A stretch of 6,178 bases of DNA from Erysipelotrichaceae bacterium (GCA_900754715.1 CAAEDX010000119.1:1-6178); one strand, 5' to 3'. Shown: positions 1 through 5,864, counted from the stretch's first letter. Numbers and translations: made by a program. The notes: a model not told the origin generated them from the sequence alone.

Positions 1-100
1 ATAATAATTTCGGTTGTATTTCTAAAGAAAATTATGTAAATTAAGTATATAAACTTTTCGATGGAAAAGACTTAGAAAGACTGCAAGGAGGATTTTTCTG
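1..100 (+). promoter_or_regulatory. AT-rich upstream/leader region of the 101-769 gene
   Basis: This stretch is markedly more AT-rich than the coding sequence after it. It holds several weak -10-like strings (TAAATT at 37-42, TATATA at 46-51) and a possible -35 TTGTAT at 14-19, 17 bases before TAAATT, but no convincing consensus promoter. A perfect 6-bp inverted repeat, CTTTTC (54-59) and GAAAAG (64-69) around a GATG loop, could form a leader hairpin. The ribosome site AAGGAGG at 85-91 lies about 9 bases before a GTG start at 101. No gene is visible here. Confidence 0.35.
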
Positions 101-769
101 GTGAATGCAAAAAAGCAGGATTATGTGAATGCGATCGTGAATGCGCTGGAAGAAGCGAGAAACGGAAAAAAGAAGTATATCGAGCTGAGCTCAAGAGAGG
201 TGGCGCGGATGACCAACATGCAGCCGGTCATGAGCACATGCTGCAGCGTCATGAAACAAATGATGGTGGAAGGCGACAAGATCGTCCGGGACAGCCGCAG
301 CAAGAACGGTTATGACAGCCATCTGACGGTGAAATATCAGGTCAATGACCGCGAAGGAAAGAAGGCGATGTTCGATATCCGCCGCGGCAAGCCGAAAGGC
401 GCGGCCGGCAGGCGAAAGGAGAAGGCTGCCGCCGAGAAGAAGGATCTGGTGCTCATCGCGTCAGAGTGGCTGAATGAACTTGGGCTCAACGCGCAGGTCA
501 ATGAGGAGGAACTGCTGGTGCACGGGGAAAACGGCGTATGGAAGATCGTCGTGGATAAGCCAGGCCGGGGCAAGCGCTTCTCGCTCAAGAATAAGCTGTT
601 TGAATTGCTGACGCAGATGGATGGAACGGTAGAGAAATACTCCATCGTCGTCATGCGTGACGCGGCGTACCTGCGTGACTGGAAACGTCTTTCTCCGACA
701 GCGAAACAGAAGCTCAATCTTTCGTTGCTGCTGTGTTCGGCCAACGGTGTTGTCAAAGAATATGAATGA
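101..769 (+). CDS. Hypothetical protein with winged-helix-like N-terminus and degenerate nuclease-like C-terminus
   Basis: I do not recognise this as a named family. The GTG start at 101 is supported by AAGGAGG about 9 bases upstream; the protein has 222 residues and no signal peptide or membrane segment, so it is probably cytoplasmic. Residues about 5-82 look like a winged helix: helices, an SSREVA turn at 30-35, a probable recognition helix near 41-56 and a basic beta-wing near 57-80. A Lys/Arg/Ala-rich linker spans about 84-114. Residues 115-222 follow the layout of some restriction-endonuclease-like domains: a VWKIVVDK strand (136-143), an amphipathic helix with LLTQM, the strand KYSIVVM, an RDW helix and a final hydrophobic strand. 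The usual (D/E)xK catalytic pair is not evident (Val141-Asp142-Lys143), so a nuclease activity is doubtful. DNA binding is inferred from the N-terminus. A small hairpin begins at its stop codon, and the lipase-like gene follows 43 bases later. Confidence 0.8.
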   Translation: MNAKKQDYVNAIVNALEEARNGKKKYIELSSREVARMTNMQPVMSTCCSVMKQMMVEGDKIVRDSRSKNGYDSHLTVKYQVNDREGKKAMFDIRRGKPKGAAGRRKEKAAAEKKDLVLIASEWLNELGLNAQVNEEELLVHGENGVWKIVVDKPGRGKRFSLKNKLFELLTQMDGTVEKYSIVVMRDAAYLRDWKRLSPTAKQKLNLSLLLCSANGVVKEYE

Positions 770-789
770 GGCTCAGTGATGAGCCTTTT
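769..789 (+). terminator. Small intrinsic-terminator-like hairpin at the stop codon
   Basis: AGGCTCA (769-775) pairs perfectly with TGAGCCT (780-786) around a GTGA tetraloop of the GNRA type, followed by TTTTG. The stem begins on the last base of the TGA stop. With only four T residues it is probably a weak, leaky terminator, which would let some transcription continue into the gene at 813. Confidence 0.5.
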
Positions 790-812
790 GCTTATCAGAA
801 GGGAGGATGCCC

Positions 813-1943
813 ATGCAGGGAATACTGGATTATGCCGAGCTGAGAAAAGATATTTCGTTTCAGGAACGGGGATTCAATCCGGTGGATGCGCTGATCTTCA
901 GCGTGCTTTCTTATGTGGACTGGGAGGAGAGCGTCAACGCGTCTTCTCCTTCGGTCACGGATGCCTGTGCATCATTCATGGAACGGAGTGCCGGTACGGA
1001 CCTTGAGCGGATATTCGCTTACTCTCCGCTCATCCCTCAGCTGCTCAGCCAGCTGAAGGACAGCGCGCGTTACCAGGAGGTAAAGATAGGAGAATACCGC
1101 AACGTGTTCGATGAGGCACAGGAGATCCAGTTTGCGGCAGTGACGATGCAGCTGCCGGATGGTTCGCTCTTCCTTTCTTTCCGCGGGACCGACAGCAGCA
1201 TGATCGGCTGGAAAGAAGATATGAAGATGACGTATCAGGAAAGCGTTCCCGCGCAGGTGCTTGCCTGGGAATATCTGCGGCAGGTGACGAAGCACTATAC
1301 GCGGGAAAAGCGTTTTCTGGGCCGGACCCGCCGGCGTGAGATCCCGACGCTGTATTTGGGCGGTCATTCAAAGGGCGGCAATCTGGCCATGTATGCGGCC
1401 GTACGTGAAAAGACCTTGCATCCACATATCCGCAAAGTGTTCAATTTTGACGGCCCGGGATTTCGGGAGACATTCTATGAGCAGTATGAAATCACGGACA
1501 TTGCGCCGCGGATCATCACTTATCTGCCGAAAGGAAGCATCATTGGCCGTCTGCTCGCACATCGCGAGGCCGCCATCGTCATCGAAGCGAAGGAAAGCGG
1601 GCTCAGCCAGCATGATGCGTTTTGCTGGAGCGTCAGCTGCGATGATCTGGTCCGTGCGCAAGGGCTCAGTGAAGAAAGCGACCGGGTGCAGGAATATATC
1701 CAGCGGGTGCTGCTCGATCGAAGCGATGAGGAAAGGCGGCGCTTCATCGACCTGATCTTTCGGGTGATGGACCGCCTGGAGATCCGCAGCGTGAGCGACA
1801 TGAGCCAGCTGAGCATCCGCCAAGGCATCAGCGGGCTTCGTGAGCTTTCTGCGATGAGCGGGGAAGAGCGGAAATTCATCCTTGATGTCATCAGCTTCCT
1901 CTGGCAGCAGACCCGCTCGATCTTTTTTCATCCGCGTTCCTGA
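813..1943 (+). CDS. Mbeg1-like (DUF2974) alpha/beta-hydrolase, putative lipase/esterase
   Basis: The product (376 residues) opens with ILDYAELRKDISF and VDALIFSVLSYV, the hallmark N-terminus of the DUF2974/Mbeg1-like branch of alpha/beta-hydrolases. The nucleophile elbow is GHSKGGN with Ser186. FNFDGPGF follows at about 211-218 (Asp213), and SGLSQHDAFCW at about 262-272 supplies a likely catalytic His267; the Asp assignment is uncertain. SLSFRGTD near 122-129 probably shapes the oxyanion region, as in class 3-type lipases. No signal peptide or membrane helix is seen, so it is likely cytoplasmic, and the natural substrate is unknown. ATG 813 is preferred over ATG 807 because the GGGAGG site (801-806) touches 807 but sits 6 bases before 813. 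No separate promoter is visible in the short upstream gap, so transcription from the preceding gene is likely. Confidence 0.88.
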   Translation: MQGILDYAELRKDISFQERGFNPVDALIFSVLSYVDWEESVNASSPSVTDACASFMERSAGTDLERIFAYSPLIPQLLSQLKDSARYQEVKIGEYRNVFDEAQEIQFAAVTMQLPDGSLFLSFRGTDSSMIGWKEDMKMTYQESVPAQVLAWEYLRQVTKHYTREKRFLGRTRRREIPTLYLGGHSKGGNLAMYAAVREKTLHPHIRKVFNFDGPGFRETFYEQYEITDIAPRIITYLPKGSIIGRLLAHREAAIVIEAKESGLSQHDAFCWSVSCDDLVRAQGLSEESDRVQEYIQRVLLDRSDEERRRFIDLIFRVMDRLEIRSVSDMSQLSIRQGISGLRELSAMSGEERKFILDVISFLWQQTRSIFFHPRS

Positions 1944-1969
1944 TTAGACAGAAAGTGAAGATTGTCTAA
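1944..1969. repeat. Inverted repeat TTAGACA-N12-TGTCTAA
   Basis: A perfect 7-bp inverted repeat (1944-1950 and 1963-1969, 12-base spacer) begins immediately after the hydrolase stop codon. There is no T tract after it, so it is not a typical terminator. It lies 18 bases before the -35 element at 1988, where a regulator site could act. Its function is unknown; it could also simply be a 3' mRNA hairpin. Confidence 0.4.
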
Positions 1970-1987
1970 ATCTGACGCAAATGAGTC

Positions 1988-2015
1988 TTGCCAGCGCCTG
2001 CCCGTGGTGTATAAT
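1988..2015 (+). promoter_or_regulatory. Sigma-A-type promoter for the leader RNA and DUF308 gene
   Basis: TTGCCA (1988-1993) and a perfect TATAAT (2010-2015) are separated by 16 bases. Transcription would start near 2022, giving an unusually long leader of about 108 bases before the DUF308 start codon at 2130. Confidence 0.65.
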
Positions 2016-2021
2016 GAATCA

Positions 2022-2113
2022 AGAAGAGATGTTTCAAACAAAGAAGCATTGCCATGACCGCGAGATGCGGACGAATCGAAAGTGATTGCTGGGGCATTTC
2101 GATGCCCTTTTTT
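2022..2113 (+). ncRNA. Putative attenuator leader or small RNA ending in an intrinsic terminator
   Basis: Between the promoter (TATAAT at 2010-2015) and the terminator T tract (2108-2113) lies a region of about 90 bases without a convincing gene. It holds a small hairpin CCGC (2058-2061)/GCGG (2067-2070). The segment ATCGAAA (2075-2081) is exactly complementary to TTTCGAT (2097-2103), which spans the loop and both inner arms of the terminator, so an alternative antiterminator fold is possible. A short frame at 2029-2085 (18 codons, ATG to TGA) has only a poor ribosome site. I recognise no known riboswitch class. It may be a cis-acting leader of the downstream gene, an independent short RNA, or both. 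Confidence 0.4.
2092..2113 (+). terminator. Strong intrinsic terminator with UUCG loop upstream of the DUF308 gene
   Basis: GGGCAT (2092-2097) pairs perfectly with ATGCCC (2102-2107) around the stable TTCG tetraloop, followed by six T residues (2108-2113). It sits after the promoter at 1988-2015 and 16 bases before the ATG at 2130. It would therefore stop both read-through from the hydrolase gene and most transcripts from that promoter unless antitermination occurs. Confidence 0.85.
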
Positions 2114-2129
2114 GTCAATGGAGGGTTGT

Positions 2130-2723
2130 ATGATGAGATGGTTTAATGGAAGCGATGATTATATCCGGGAATATGTCTCCTGCTGGAATCGCGAGCTGAG
2201 AAAAAAACGGATCACCAATGTGCTTGCCGCGCTGGTGCTGATCGCGGTCGGCGTGCTCTGCGTGCTGTTTCCGGCCGATGTATATCAGGTGGTGCAATGG
2301 ATCGTCGGCGGCGTGCTGATCCTTTATGCGTTGTTTGAGATCGTGGATTATTTCAGCATGACAGATTATTTCAGAGACATGATGCTGCTGCCGATCGCGC
2401 TGATCGCCTTGATGCTGGGCATCGTGTTCATCATGGCACCGCCTTATCTCGGCGCGGTTGCCGTAGTCTTCCTCAGCGCGGTGGTGCTGTTGTTTTCCGG
2501 CGCGCAGAAGCTGTCGATGGCTTCACGGCTGCGTTATTTCCGCATCACACACGCCTATTCGATGACGTTTTGCGGCGTGCTCAGCGTCATCGCCGCGCTG
2601 CTGCTGTTCATCATGCCGATGGCCGGCGTGATGATGCTCAATCTGATGATCGCGGCGTTTCTGATCGTCAGCGGCGCATTGCTGCTGATCGAGGCGATCT
2701 GCATGCGGAAGATCAATTTATAG
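2130..2723 (+). CDS. HdeD-like/DUF308 six-helix membrane protein
   Basis: This is an integral membrane protein of 197 residues. A short charged N-terminus (1-28, ending RELRKKR) precedes six hydrophobic segments at about 29-48, 51-73, 83-103, 105-123, 142-162 and 164-188, arranged as three helical hairpins. Each hairpin turns at a proline-containing loop (LFPAD, MAPPY, IMPMA), the repeated pattern of the DUF308/HdeD family. E. coli HdeD is linked to acid resistance, but most Firmicutes members have no proven role, so function is left open. The start is set by GGAGGG at 2120-2125; ATG 2130 and ATG 2133 are both possible. An upstream in-frame GTG at 2082 is rejected because it would place the terminator hairpin inside the gene and lacks a ribosome site. 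It is probably monocistronic, with its own promoter, an attenuator-like terminator before it and a terminator after it. Confidence 0.85.
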   Translation: MMRWFNGSDDYIREYVSCWNRELRKKRITNVLAALVLIAVGVLCVLFPADVYQVVQWIVGGVLILYALFEIVDYFSMTDYFRDMMLLPIALIALMLGIVFIMAPPYLGAVAVVFLSAVVLLFSGAQKLSMASRLRYFRITHAYSMTFCGVLSVIAALLLFIMPMAGVMMLNLMIAAFLIVSGALLLIEAICMRKINL

Positions 2724-2725
2724 CG

Positions 2726-2760
2726 AAGACAGCGGTGATGGACTGCCGCTGTTTTTATTT
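2726..2760 (+). terminator. Intrinsic terminator after the DUF308 gene
   Basis: ACAGCGG (2729-2735) pairs perfectly with CCGCTGT (2746-2752) around a 10-base loop, followed by TTTTTATTT up to 2760. It begins a few bases after the TAG stop codon and separates this unit from malQ. Confidence 0.85.
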
Positions 2761-2776
2761 CTGTGGGCGAATGCTA

Positions 2777-2805
2777 TTGAAAACGCTTTCCCTCTCTCCT
2801 ATAAT
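2777..2805 (+). promoter_or_regulatory. malQ promoter, near consensus
   Basis: TTGAAA (2777-2782), a 17-base spacer and a perfect TATAAT (2800-2805) make a strong sigma-A-type promoter. Transcription should begin near 2812-2817, giving a leader of about 30-35 bases. Confidence 0.85.
2778..2791 (+). promoter_or_regulatory. CcpA-type cre box over the malQ -35 region
   Basis: TGAAAACGCTTTCC matches the Firmicutes catabolite-responsive element consensus (TGWAARCGYTWWCW) at all but the last base and has the usual near-palindromic CG centre. It overlaps the -35 hexamer and half the spacer, so bound CcpA would block RNA polymerase. This predicts repression of malQ when a preferred sugar is present. 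It is inferred from sequence only. Confidence 0.75.
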
Positions 2806-2817
2806 TAAATCATAAGT

Positions 2818-2831
2818 GTGCCGAAAGGCAC
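2818..2831 (+). other. 5'-end mRNA hairpin with GAAA tetraloop in the malQ leader
   Basis: GTGCC (2818-2822) and GGCAC (2827-2831) enclose a GAAA tetraloop, just after the predicted transcription start and before the GGAGG ribosome site at 2836-2840. A stem at the very 5' end could protect the mRNA from decay. It leaves the ribosome site unpaired and lacks a T tail, so it is not a terminator. Confidence 0.45.
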
Positions 2832-2847
2832 CGATGGAGGACGATTT

Positions 2848-4317
2848 ATGAAAAAAAGCGGTATATTGATGCCGGTCTCATCGCTGCCTTCGGCATATGG
2901 GATCGGTGCGTTTGACAGCGCTGCTGTTACCTTTGCGCAGCAGCTGCGGCGCAGCGGCCAGCAGCTGTGGCAGATCCTGCCTCTTGGCCCTACCGGGTAT
3001 GGCAACTCACCATACCAGCCCATCGCACTGACTGCCGGCAATCCTTATTACATCTCGCTGGAAGATCTGGAACAGCGCGGATGGCTGATGCCGGATGAAT
3101 TGCCTGAGCCCCAGATCCACCGCGACCGGGTAGATTATGGCTGGCTCTACGCGACCCGACCGCGCTTGCTGCGGCTTGCTTTTTCCCGCAGCGAGATCCG
3201 TGACGATCCTGCATTCATCGCGTTTCAGCAGCAGGAGCAGGTGAGCGATTACGCGCTTTACATGGCGCTGAAAGATCATCATCAAGGAGCGCCGTGGTAT
3301 GAGTGGCCAGAAGCGCTGCGCTTTCGCGAGGAAGCGGCCTTGGTCCAAGCCAGAGCTCAGCTGAAAGAAGAGGTCGCTTTCCATGCGTTTACGCAATATG
3401 TGTTTGAGCAGCAGTGGCTGAAACTGAAAGGCGAGGTCAATGCATTAGGCATCCGGATCATCGGCGATCTGCCGTTTCACGCAGCTTATGACAGCGTGGA
3501 TGTCTGGGCGCATCCAGAGCTGTTTGCGCTCAACACGAAGCGAGAAATGGAAAAGACCGCTGGATGTCCAGGCGATCGGGATCAGCCTCAGGGACAGAAC
3601 TGGGGATGTCCGCTGTATTGCTGGCCGGCACACGAACAGGAAGGCTGGAGATGGTGGATCAGCAGGTATGCCCAGGCCGCACGCTGGTATGATGGCGTGC
3701 GGGCCGACCATGCCGGCGGCTGCCTGTCTTCGTTCGCGATCCCTTATGGTGCGGCACCTTCAGCGGGGCATCGTGTTCCAGGGCCAGGCAGCGCATTGTT
3801 TAGGGCGCTGCGCGCCGCTTTCCCTGAACTGGAGATCATCGTGGAAAATGACGGCCTGCATCCAGATGTGACGATGCTGGCTGCACAGTGCGGGCTGCGC
3901 GATATGCGCGTGATGCAGGTTTCATTTGATTATCATGGAACCATGCCCGATGAGTATCCGCATGATTGTGTCTGCGTCAGCGGCACCCATGATCAGGATA
4001 CGCTGACCGGCTGGCTGAACCGCATGAGCACAGAAGAGAAAGCAGCCGTAAAGGCATATCTGCATACAGATGAAGAAGATGTCTGGTCGCTTTGCGCGCA
4101 GTGTCTTAGTCATCTCATGCATACGGGCTGTGAGATCTGCATCATCCCGATGCAGGACTGGCTGCATCTGGATTCACACGCGCGGATCAATTCGCCGGGA
4201 ACGCTTGGTGAAAACTGGATGTGGCGCATGCATCGGGGACAGTTTCATGATCAGCTGGAGCAGCTGATGGCACAGATCAGCCGCGACAGCGGTCGTGTGC
4301 TCAGCGAAAAACCGTAA
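2848..4317 (+). CDS. malQ: 4-alpha-glucanotransferase (amylomaltase, GH77), divergent
   Basis: A cytoplasmic amylomaltase would transfer alpha-1,4-glucan segments between maltooligosaccharides in maltodextrin or glycogen use. The 489-residue length is normal for MalQ. Family motifs in order: SGILMPVSSLPS near the N-terminus, LWQILPLGPTGYGNSPYQ, GIRIIGDLPFHAAYDSVDVW, VRADH with nucleophile Asp287, IIVEN with acid/base Glu333, GTHDQDT with Asp382, then IPMQDWL and ARINSPGTLGENWMWR near the C-terminus. The start at ATG 2848 has GGAGG at 2836-2840, 7 bases before it; an earlier in-frame GTG (2818) lies in the leader hairpin and is rejected. Odd points: DHFRG is DHAGG, AEDLG is VENDG, the GRW before GPG is GHR, and the GVPPDYFS loop reads GCPGDRDQ, so the aromatic acceptor-site residues are missing. 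The gene stands alone with a cre-controlled promoter and no adjacent phosphorylase or transporter in the window. Confidence 0.92.
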   Translation: MKKSGILMPVSSLPSAYGIGAFDSAAVTFAQQLRRSGQQLWQILPLGPTGYGNSPYQPIALTAGNPYYISLEDLEQRGWLMPDELPEPQIHRDRVDYGWLYATRPRLLRLAFSRSEIRDDPAFIAFQQQEQVSDYALYMALKDHHQGAPWYEWPEALRFREEAALVQARAQLKEEVAFHAFTQYVFEQQWLKLKGEVNALGIRIIGDLPFHAAYDSVDVWAHPELFALNTKREMEKTAGCPGDRDQPQGQNWGCPLYCWPAHEQEGWRWWISRYAQAARWYDGVRADHAGGCLSSFAIPYGAAPSAGHRVPGPGSALFRALRAAFPELEIIVENDGLHPDVTMLAAQCGLRDMRVMQVSFDYHGTMPDEYPHDCVCVSGTHDQDTLTGWLNRMSTEEKAAVKAYLHTDEEDVWSLCAQCLSHLMHTGCEICIIPMQDWLHLDSHARINSPGTLGENWMWRMHRGQFHDQLEQLMAQISRDSGRVLSEKP

Positions 4318-4340
4318 AGAATTTGTGTACCATGAAGGGT

Positions 4341-4371
4341 GGTTTATGATACAATAGACCTGTTATTTTTT
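4341..4371 (+). terminator. malQ: Weak candidate terminator after malQ, overlapping the next promoter
   Basis: GGTTTA (4341-4346) can pair with TAGACC (4355-4360) with one G-U pair and an 8-base loop, followed by TGTTATTTTTT. The stem is weak and coincides with the -10 region of the PurF-like gene, so it may be chance. No better terminator is visible after malQ. Confidence 0.25.
4347..4355 (+). promoter_or_regulatory. Extended -10 promoter of the PurF-like gene
   Basis: TGATACAAT (4347-4355) fits the extended -10 form TGnTAnAAT closely. No good -35 hexamer lies 16-18 bases upstream (TTGTGT at 4323-4328 is 21 bases away), which is tolerable for an extended -10. The start would be near 4362, giving a leader of about 75 bases. 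Confidence 0.55.
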
Positions 4372-4411
4372 GATTCAAAAGAGCTGGATCAGGCGAAGCG
4401 GTGCCTTCGTT
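4371..4411 (+). other. Two possible leader hairpins before the PurF-like gene
   Basis: TGATTC (4371-4376) can pair with GGATCA (4386-4391) with one G-U pair, and CGAAG (4394-4398) pairs with CTTCG (4405-4409) around a six-base loop. Both lie in the predicted leader between the promoter and the GGAGG site (4426-4430). No T tail follows either stem, and I see neither a PurR box nor a purine riboswitch core. A regulatory role is unproven. Confidence 0.25.
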
Positions 4412-4438
4412 TGCATCACACGATTGGAGGAAAATTGA

Positions 4439-5860
4439 ATGAGTGGTTTTTTTGGGGTGGCATCACGCAGGGACTGCGTACTGGATCTGTTTTTTGGAGT
4501 TGACTATCATTCCCATCTGGGAACCCGCCGCGCCGGCATGACGGTGCATGGGGGGAATGGGTTCAACCGCGCAATCCACAACATTGAGAATTCTCCGTTC
4601 CGAACCAAGTTCGAGCATGATATCGAGGAGTTCGAGGGCAATCTGGGCATCGGCTGCATCTCTGACAATGAGGCCCAGCCGCTGCTGGTCAACTCACATC
4701 TTGGTTCATTTGCGATCACGACCGTAGGGCGCATCAACAATCTGGAGGCGCTCAAGGCGCTGTGCTTCAACAAAGGAACATCGCATTTTCTGGAGATGAG
4801 CAGCGGAGAGATCAATCCGACCGAGCTGATCGCCGCGCTGATCAATCATAAGCAGAGCATCGTGGAGGGGCTTTCTTATGTGCAGGACATGGTAGAGGGA
4901 TCGATGAGCATCCTGGTCATGACCAAGGAGGGCATCTATGCGGCTCGTGACCGCCTTGGCCGCACACCGGTGATCCTTGGTCATAAGGATGATGGGTATT
5001 GCATCACTTTTGAGAGCAGCGCTTTTCTGAATCTGGGCTATCGTCATTACCGTGATCTTGGCCCCGGCGAGATTGATTTTGTGACCCCAGAGTGGGTGGA
5101 GGTCGTCAAACAGCCCGGAGAAGAAATGAAGATCTGCTCGTTCTTATGGGTATATTATGGCTATCCGACCTCTACATACGAAGGTATCAATGTGGAGTGC
5201 ATGCGCAATCGCTGCGGCGATCTGCTGGCCAAGCACGATATGCGGGAAGATCTGCACATCGACAGCGTGGCCGGCGTGCCGGATTCAGGCACTGCGCACG
5301 CGGTGGGCTATTCCAACAGTTCCAAGATTCCTTTTGCCCGTCCGTTCATCAAGTACACGCCGACCTGGCCGCGTTCCTTCATGCCGACGAGTCAAAAGCA
5401 GCGTAATATGATCGCAAAGATGAAGCTGATCCCGGTGCAGGAGCTCATTGAGGGAAAGAGCCTGCTGCTGATCGATGATTCCATCGTGCGCGGCACACAG
5501 CTGGGGGAGACGACGCAGTTCCTTTATGACAGCGGCGCGAAAGAAGTACATGTTCGTCCGGCTTGCCCGCCTATCATGTTTGGCTGTAAGTATCTTAATT
5601 TTTCCCGTTCCAGCTCCGAGATGGACCTGATCACCCGCCGGGTGATCGCAGATCTGGAAGAAGGGCATGAAGTTACGCAGGAGATCCTGGAAGAGTATGC
5701 GGATCCCAACAGCGAACGCTATGCCAATATGTGTGAGGAGATCCGCCGGCGTTCAAATTTCACCACGCTGCGTTTTCATCGCCTGGATGACATGGTGGAA
5801 TCGATCAGCCTGCCGAAATGCAAGCTGTGCACATATTGCTTTGATGGCAAAGAAAAATGA
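4439..5860 (+). CDS. PurF-like amidophosphoribosyltransferase paralogue lacking the glutaminase nucleophile
   Basis: True PurF makes phosphoribosylamine from PRPP and glutamine as the first step of purine synthesis. This 473-residue protein has the same two-domain length and order: an Ntn-type domain (about 1-225) and a phosphoribosyltransferase domain (about 230-450). Retained: ARDRLGRTP (169-177), GVPDSG (279-284), the PRPP loop LIDDSIVRGT (344-353), and probable Fe-S ligands Cys233, Cys383, Cys461 and Cys464, plus an extra Cys467. Lost: the invariant Met-Cys-Gly start is Met-Ser-Gly; the RYST segment reads GCISDNEAQ (72-80); HNGN reads TVGRIN (95-100); and the PRTase flexible-loop NRYVGRTF reads YTPTWPRSF (306-314). 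Glutamine hydrolysis is thus unlikely; it may use ammonia or another amine, or have another job. ATG 4439 has GGAGG at 4426-4430, 8 bases upstream. It is a single-gene unit with its own promoter and terminator and no other purine genes nearby. Databases may label it purF. Confidence 0.9.
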   Translation: MSGFFGVASRRDCVLDLFFGVDYHSHLGTRRAGMTVHGGNGFNRAIHNIENSPFRTKFEHDIEEFEGNLGIGCISDNEAQPLLVNSHLGSFAITTVGRINNLEALKALCFNKGTSHFLEMSSGEINPTELIAALINHKQSIVEGLSYVQDMVEGSMSILVMTKEGIYAARDRLGRTPVILGHKDDGYCITFESSAFLNLGYRHYRDLGPGEIDFVTPEWVEVVKQPGEEMKICSFLWVYYGYPTSTYEGINVECMRNRCGDLLAKHDMREDLHIDSVAGVPDSGTAHAVGYSNSSKIPFARPFIKYTPTWPRSFMPTSQKQRNMIAKMKLIPVQELIEGKSLLLIDDSIVRGTQLGETTQFLYDSGAKEVHVRPACPPIMFGCKYLNFSRSSSEMDLITRRVIADLEEGHEVTQEILEEYADPNSERYANMCEEIRRRSNFTTLRFHRLDDMVESISLPKCKLCTYCFDGKEK

Positions 5861-5864
5861 TCTT

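Noticed and set aside
337..756. Minus-strand open frame of 139 codons opposite the first gene
   Set aside because: It is a mirror of the strongly supported + strand gene, has Ser/Arg/Pro-rich shadow composition and no ribosome site or promoter.
1368..1931. Minus-strand open frame of 187 codons inside the hydrolase gene
   Set aside because: The + strand frame carries recognisable family motifs throughout, while this frame resembles no family and has no start signals.
2029..2085. 18-codon leader peptide upstream of the terminator at 2092
   Set aside because: The only ribosome-site-like sequence (AAGAAGAG) almost touches the ATG and the predicted 5' end of the transcript. There is no run of regulatory codons, so I do not call it a gene, though its position is noted in the leader finding.
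2082..2129. Upstream GTG start extending the DUF308 protein by 16 residues
   Set aside because: It would put the UUCG terminator inside the coding region, lacks a ribosome site, and the GGAGGG at 2120-2125 clearly serves ATG 2130/2133.
2570..2815. 81-codon + strand frame overlapping the end of the DUF308 gene
   Set aside because: It is Arg/Asp-rich out-of-frame shadow, runs through the terminator and promoter region, and has no ribosome site.
3488..3871. 127-codon + strand frame within malQ, as well as minus-strand frames in malQ
   Set aside because: The malQ frame carries conserved GH77 motifs across this whole range; the others are shadows.
4361..4438. Purine riboswitch or PurR box in the PurF-like leader
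   Set aside because: No guanine/adenine riboswitch core or PurR-type CCGAAC inverted pair is visible; only two modest hairpins are present.
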